Assembly (NCBI GenBank): GCA_030641585.1
Contig: DAOWHE010000041.1
Span: forward strand, 1 to 6,801
Direction: 5' to 3'
Length of the DNA stretch: 6,801 bases
Source of the DNA: Dehalococcoidales bacterium
GTDB lineage: Bacteria; Chloroflexota; Dehalococcoidia; Dehalococcoidales; ARS1013
Position 1 is the first letter of the stretch. Each line of letters opens with the position of its first letter. A program made the translations under genes and the position numbers. The notes under the pieces were generated by a model that did not search any database, had not been told where the DNA came from, and was given only the letters and a program-made list of their open reading frames with translations. Shown one piece after another: positions 5,469-6,801 of this stretch.

Positions 5469-6303
5469 TATGATAAAGGTTGAGCTGACAAAGCTGCGAA
5501 AGCGAAAGATGACCTGGATATTGCTTGTCGTGTTAGCTGCTTTCTTTTGTATTATGGTTTTCGCTGCCTATGGTATAACAGAAAGCCCACCTGAGCATAT
5601 GCCAGAGGAATCTGTAGGTGAATTAAGATCATTACTGCAGTTTCCTGATGCAACCGGGCTCATTTTTTCAACTGCACGACAAATCGGCACACTATTGATG
5701 ATAATTTTGGTGGCATCCGCTGTAGGCAATGAATACGGATGGGGCACCATCAGACAGGTACTCATCAGGAGGGGCAACAGATACAAGTACATTATAGCAA
5801 AGCTGGTTGCCTTCATAATTGCTGCGGCTATCGGCTTGGTGATTTCTTTAATTATTGGGTTTGTTCTGGTATCGATTACATCTAATCTATTAGGCAGTAT
5901 AAACTGGGATTTTATAACATCTTCCTATGTGGGAGAATTTTTCAGGATGTTTGGATGGACGCTCTTTTCCCTGCTGCCTTATATACTACTGGCTTTCTTT
6001 TTTGCCTTCTTAGGTCGTTCCGCTTTGGCCGGAATAGGTGGAGGACTGGGCCTCTACTTCATAGAATCTATAGTTGTAGTTATATTAAGTAATGCGGGTG
6101 GTTGGCTGGCTAAAATCCCGCATTACCTGATTGGACCCAATGCTGATGTGCTAGTGCCGTCCATTGAAATGCAGGGTGGTCCTTTCGCATCCTCTGGGGA
6201 TGCCCCGTCTACGCTTTGGGCTGCTATGGCAGTGCTCATATACAGCGTTGTGCTTCTGGGAATATCTCTATGGATGTTTAAAAAGAGGGATATTACAGCA
6301 TAA
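5461..6303 (+). CDS. ABC-2 family transporter permease
   Basis: Integral membrane subunit of 280 residues partnered with the ATPase just upstream. A short basic N-terminus (VELTKLRKRK, 7-16) precedes the first helix, as is usual for the coupling elbow of this family. Predicted membrane helices by eye: 18-38, 68-88, 115-138, 164-184, 189-210 and 252-272, giving the six-helix ABC-2 topology with both ends inside. After helix 2 comes NEYGWGTIRQVLIRRGNR (90-107), the conserved cytoplasmic segment that I know as 'NEY-WGT-R-L' in BcrB/NatB-like permeases. An extracellular loop with ESPPEHMPEE lies at 41-50. The C-terminus is the common FKKRDI ending. The gene overlaps the ATPase by 8 bases, so the two are translationally coupled. 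It belongs to the bacitracin/lantibiotic-type export group by ATPase pairing; the substrate is unknown. Confidence 0.93.
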   Translation: MLNMIKVELTKLRKRKMTWILLVVLAAFFCIMVFAAYGITESPPEHMPEESVGELRSLLQFPDATGLIFSTARQIGTLLMIILVASAVGNEYGWGTIRQVLIRRGNRYKYIIAKLVAFIIAAAIGLVISLIIGFVLVSITSNLLGSINWDFITSSYVGEFFRMFGWTLFSLLPYILLAFFFAFLGRSALAGIGGGLGLYFIESIVVVILSNAGGWLAKIPHYLIGPNADVLVPSIEMQGGPFASSGDAPSTLWAAMAVLIYSVVLLGISLWMFKKRDITA

Positions 6304-6309
6304 TAAAGG

Positions 6310-6337
6310 CTGACATTCAAGGAGCGACCACTATTAG
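6310..6337 (+). promoter_or_regulatory. Weak promoter candidate between permease and second ATPase
   Basis: CTGACA (6310-6315, five of six -35 bases), a 16-base spacer and TATTAG (6332-6337, four of six -10 bases). If real, it would give the second ATPase its own transcription start near 6344. The score is modest; the second ATPase may equally be read through from the marR operon. Confidence 0.3.
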
Positions 6338-6346
6338 AAAGCTCCT
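6320..6346 (+). repeat. Short inverted repeat in the 87-base gap
   Basis: AGGAGC (6320-6325) and GCTCCT (6341-6346) are perfect six-base arms around a 15-base loop. It has no T-run behind it, so it is a weak terminator at best, and it overlaps the weak promoter candidate. Possibly a stem that modulates transcript processing between the permease and second ATPase genes; possibly chance. Confidence 0.25.
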
Positions 6347-6390
6347 GGTAATTCCTAATACCATTCAGCTACAGTTTAAGAAGATTTTTT

Positions 6391-6801
6391 ATGGTTATTG
6401 AGGTTGAGCATCTGGTAAAGAGCTATGGCGTCATCAAGGCAGTGGATGATATAAGCTTTCATGTTGAGCAGGGCGAGGTCTTTGGCATGCTCGGGCCAAA
6501 TGGTGCCGGTAAGACAACCACGGTTGAGATAATAGAAGGACTGCGCACGGCAGACTCCGGCCGGGTAACTGTCCTCGGACTGGATATAGCCAAAGTGCCA
6601 ACCAGGATAAAGCAGAAAATCGGCGTCCAGCTTCAGGCACCTTCCCTAATGCCTTCACTTACCGTTGATGAACTGCTGGATACATTTGCCGGATTTTACA
6701 AGCATTCTTTACCGATAGACGATGTGGTTGAGCTACTGGCTCTTACAGAAAGCCGAAAAGTGCTGGTTAAAAACCTGTCCGGAGGCCAGCAACAGCGGCT
6801 A
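6391..6801 (+). CDS. ABC transporter ATP-binding protein, DrrA-type, cut by the window end
   Basis: The first 137 residues of a second ATPase, running off the right edge. It has Walker A GPNGAGKTT (35-43), Q-loop Gln82 in IGVQLQAPSLMP, and the canonical signature LSGGQQQRL (129-137); Walker B and the H-loop lie beyond the window. TVLGLD (60-65) and PSLTVDELL (88-96) are common in the CcmA/DrrA/YadG-like ATPases of ABC-2 exporters. The in-frame stop at 6349-6351 and lack of other starts leave ATG 6391 as the start; AAGAAG (6379-6384) in front is a weak ribosome site. Its classical signature and Q-loop differ from the BcrA-type ATPase upstream, and the 87-base gap is larger than the overlaps around it, so it is more likely the first gene of a second exporter whose permease lies beyond the window than a partner of the first permease. 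Confidence 0.93.
   Translation, partial: MVIEVEHLVKSYGVIKAVDDISFHVEQGEVFGMLGPNGAGKTTTVEIIEGLRTADSGRVTVLGLDIAKVPTRIKQKIGVQLQAPSLMPSLTVDELLDTFAGFYKHSLPIDDVVELLALTESRKVLVKNLSGGQQQRL

Noticed and set aside
1..6801. CRISPR array, insertion sequence, tRNA or rRNA
   Set aside because: Reading through the window I saw no regularly spaced repeats, no transposase, and no tRNA- or rRNA-like segments.

Overview
The window looks like ordinary bacterial chromosome of moderate GC content. It has sigma-70-type promoters, GTG as well as ATG starts, and genes packed into short operons. Gene content (a YuiD-like divergent PAP2 protein, an hpt-ade pair, a membrane-anchored zinc-ribbon protein, a MarR-linked ABC-2 exporter) would fit Chloroflexota (Dehalococcoidia-like) or a Firmicutes relative. 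I cannot settle the phylum from sequence alone. I see no mobile element, CRISPR array, rRNA or tRNA.

Left part (1-3000). The 3' end of a divergent PAP2 (DUF212) gene reads rightward and stops at 184. It converges on a leftward operon that starts near 2995: hpt (hypoxanthine phosphoribosyltransferase), ade (adenine deaminase) and a GyrI-like ligand-binding protein. hpt and ade overlap by one base in a TAGTG junction, and only 15 bases separate ade from the GyrI-like gene. Together Ade and Hpt convert adenine to hypoxanthine and then to IMP, so this is a purine-salvage operon. Its promoter lies so close to hpt that the transcript should be almost leaderless.

Middle (3000-3940). A divergent promoter with a perfect extended -10 drives a GTG-started gene for a small protein with four CxxC knuckles (two zinc ribbons) and a C-terminal membrane anchor. 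About 330 bases without a convincing gene follow. They may hold faint traces of a decayed cysteine-knuckle protein, and they end in an AT-rich region with a TTG(N9)CAA-type inverted repeat.

Right part (3940-6801). A MarR-family regulator is followed by an ABC-2 exporter: a BcrA-type ATPase overlapping its six-helix permease by 8 bases. After an 87-base gap comes a second, canonical DrrA-type ATPase, cut by the window edge. The likely logic is a MarR sensor controlling one or two drug or lipid export pumps.

I found no clearly novel system. The points most worth a second look are the near-leaderless hpt promoter, the GyrI-like partner in the purine operon, the tail-anchored zinc-ribbon protein, the candidate MarR operator and the pairing of two unlike ATPases.
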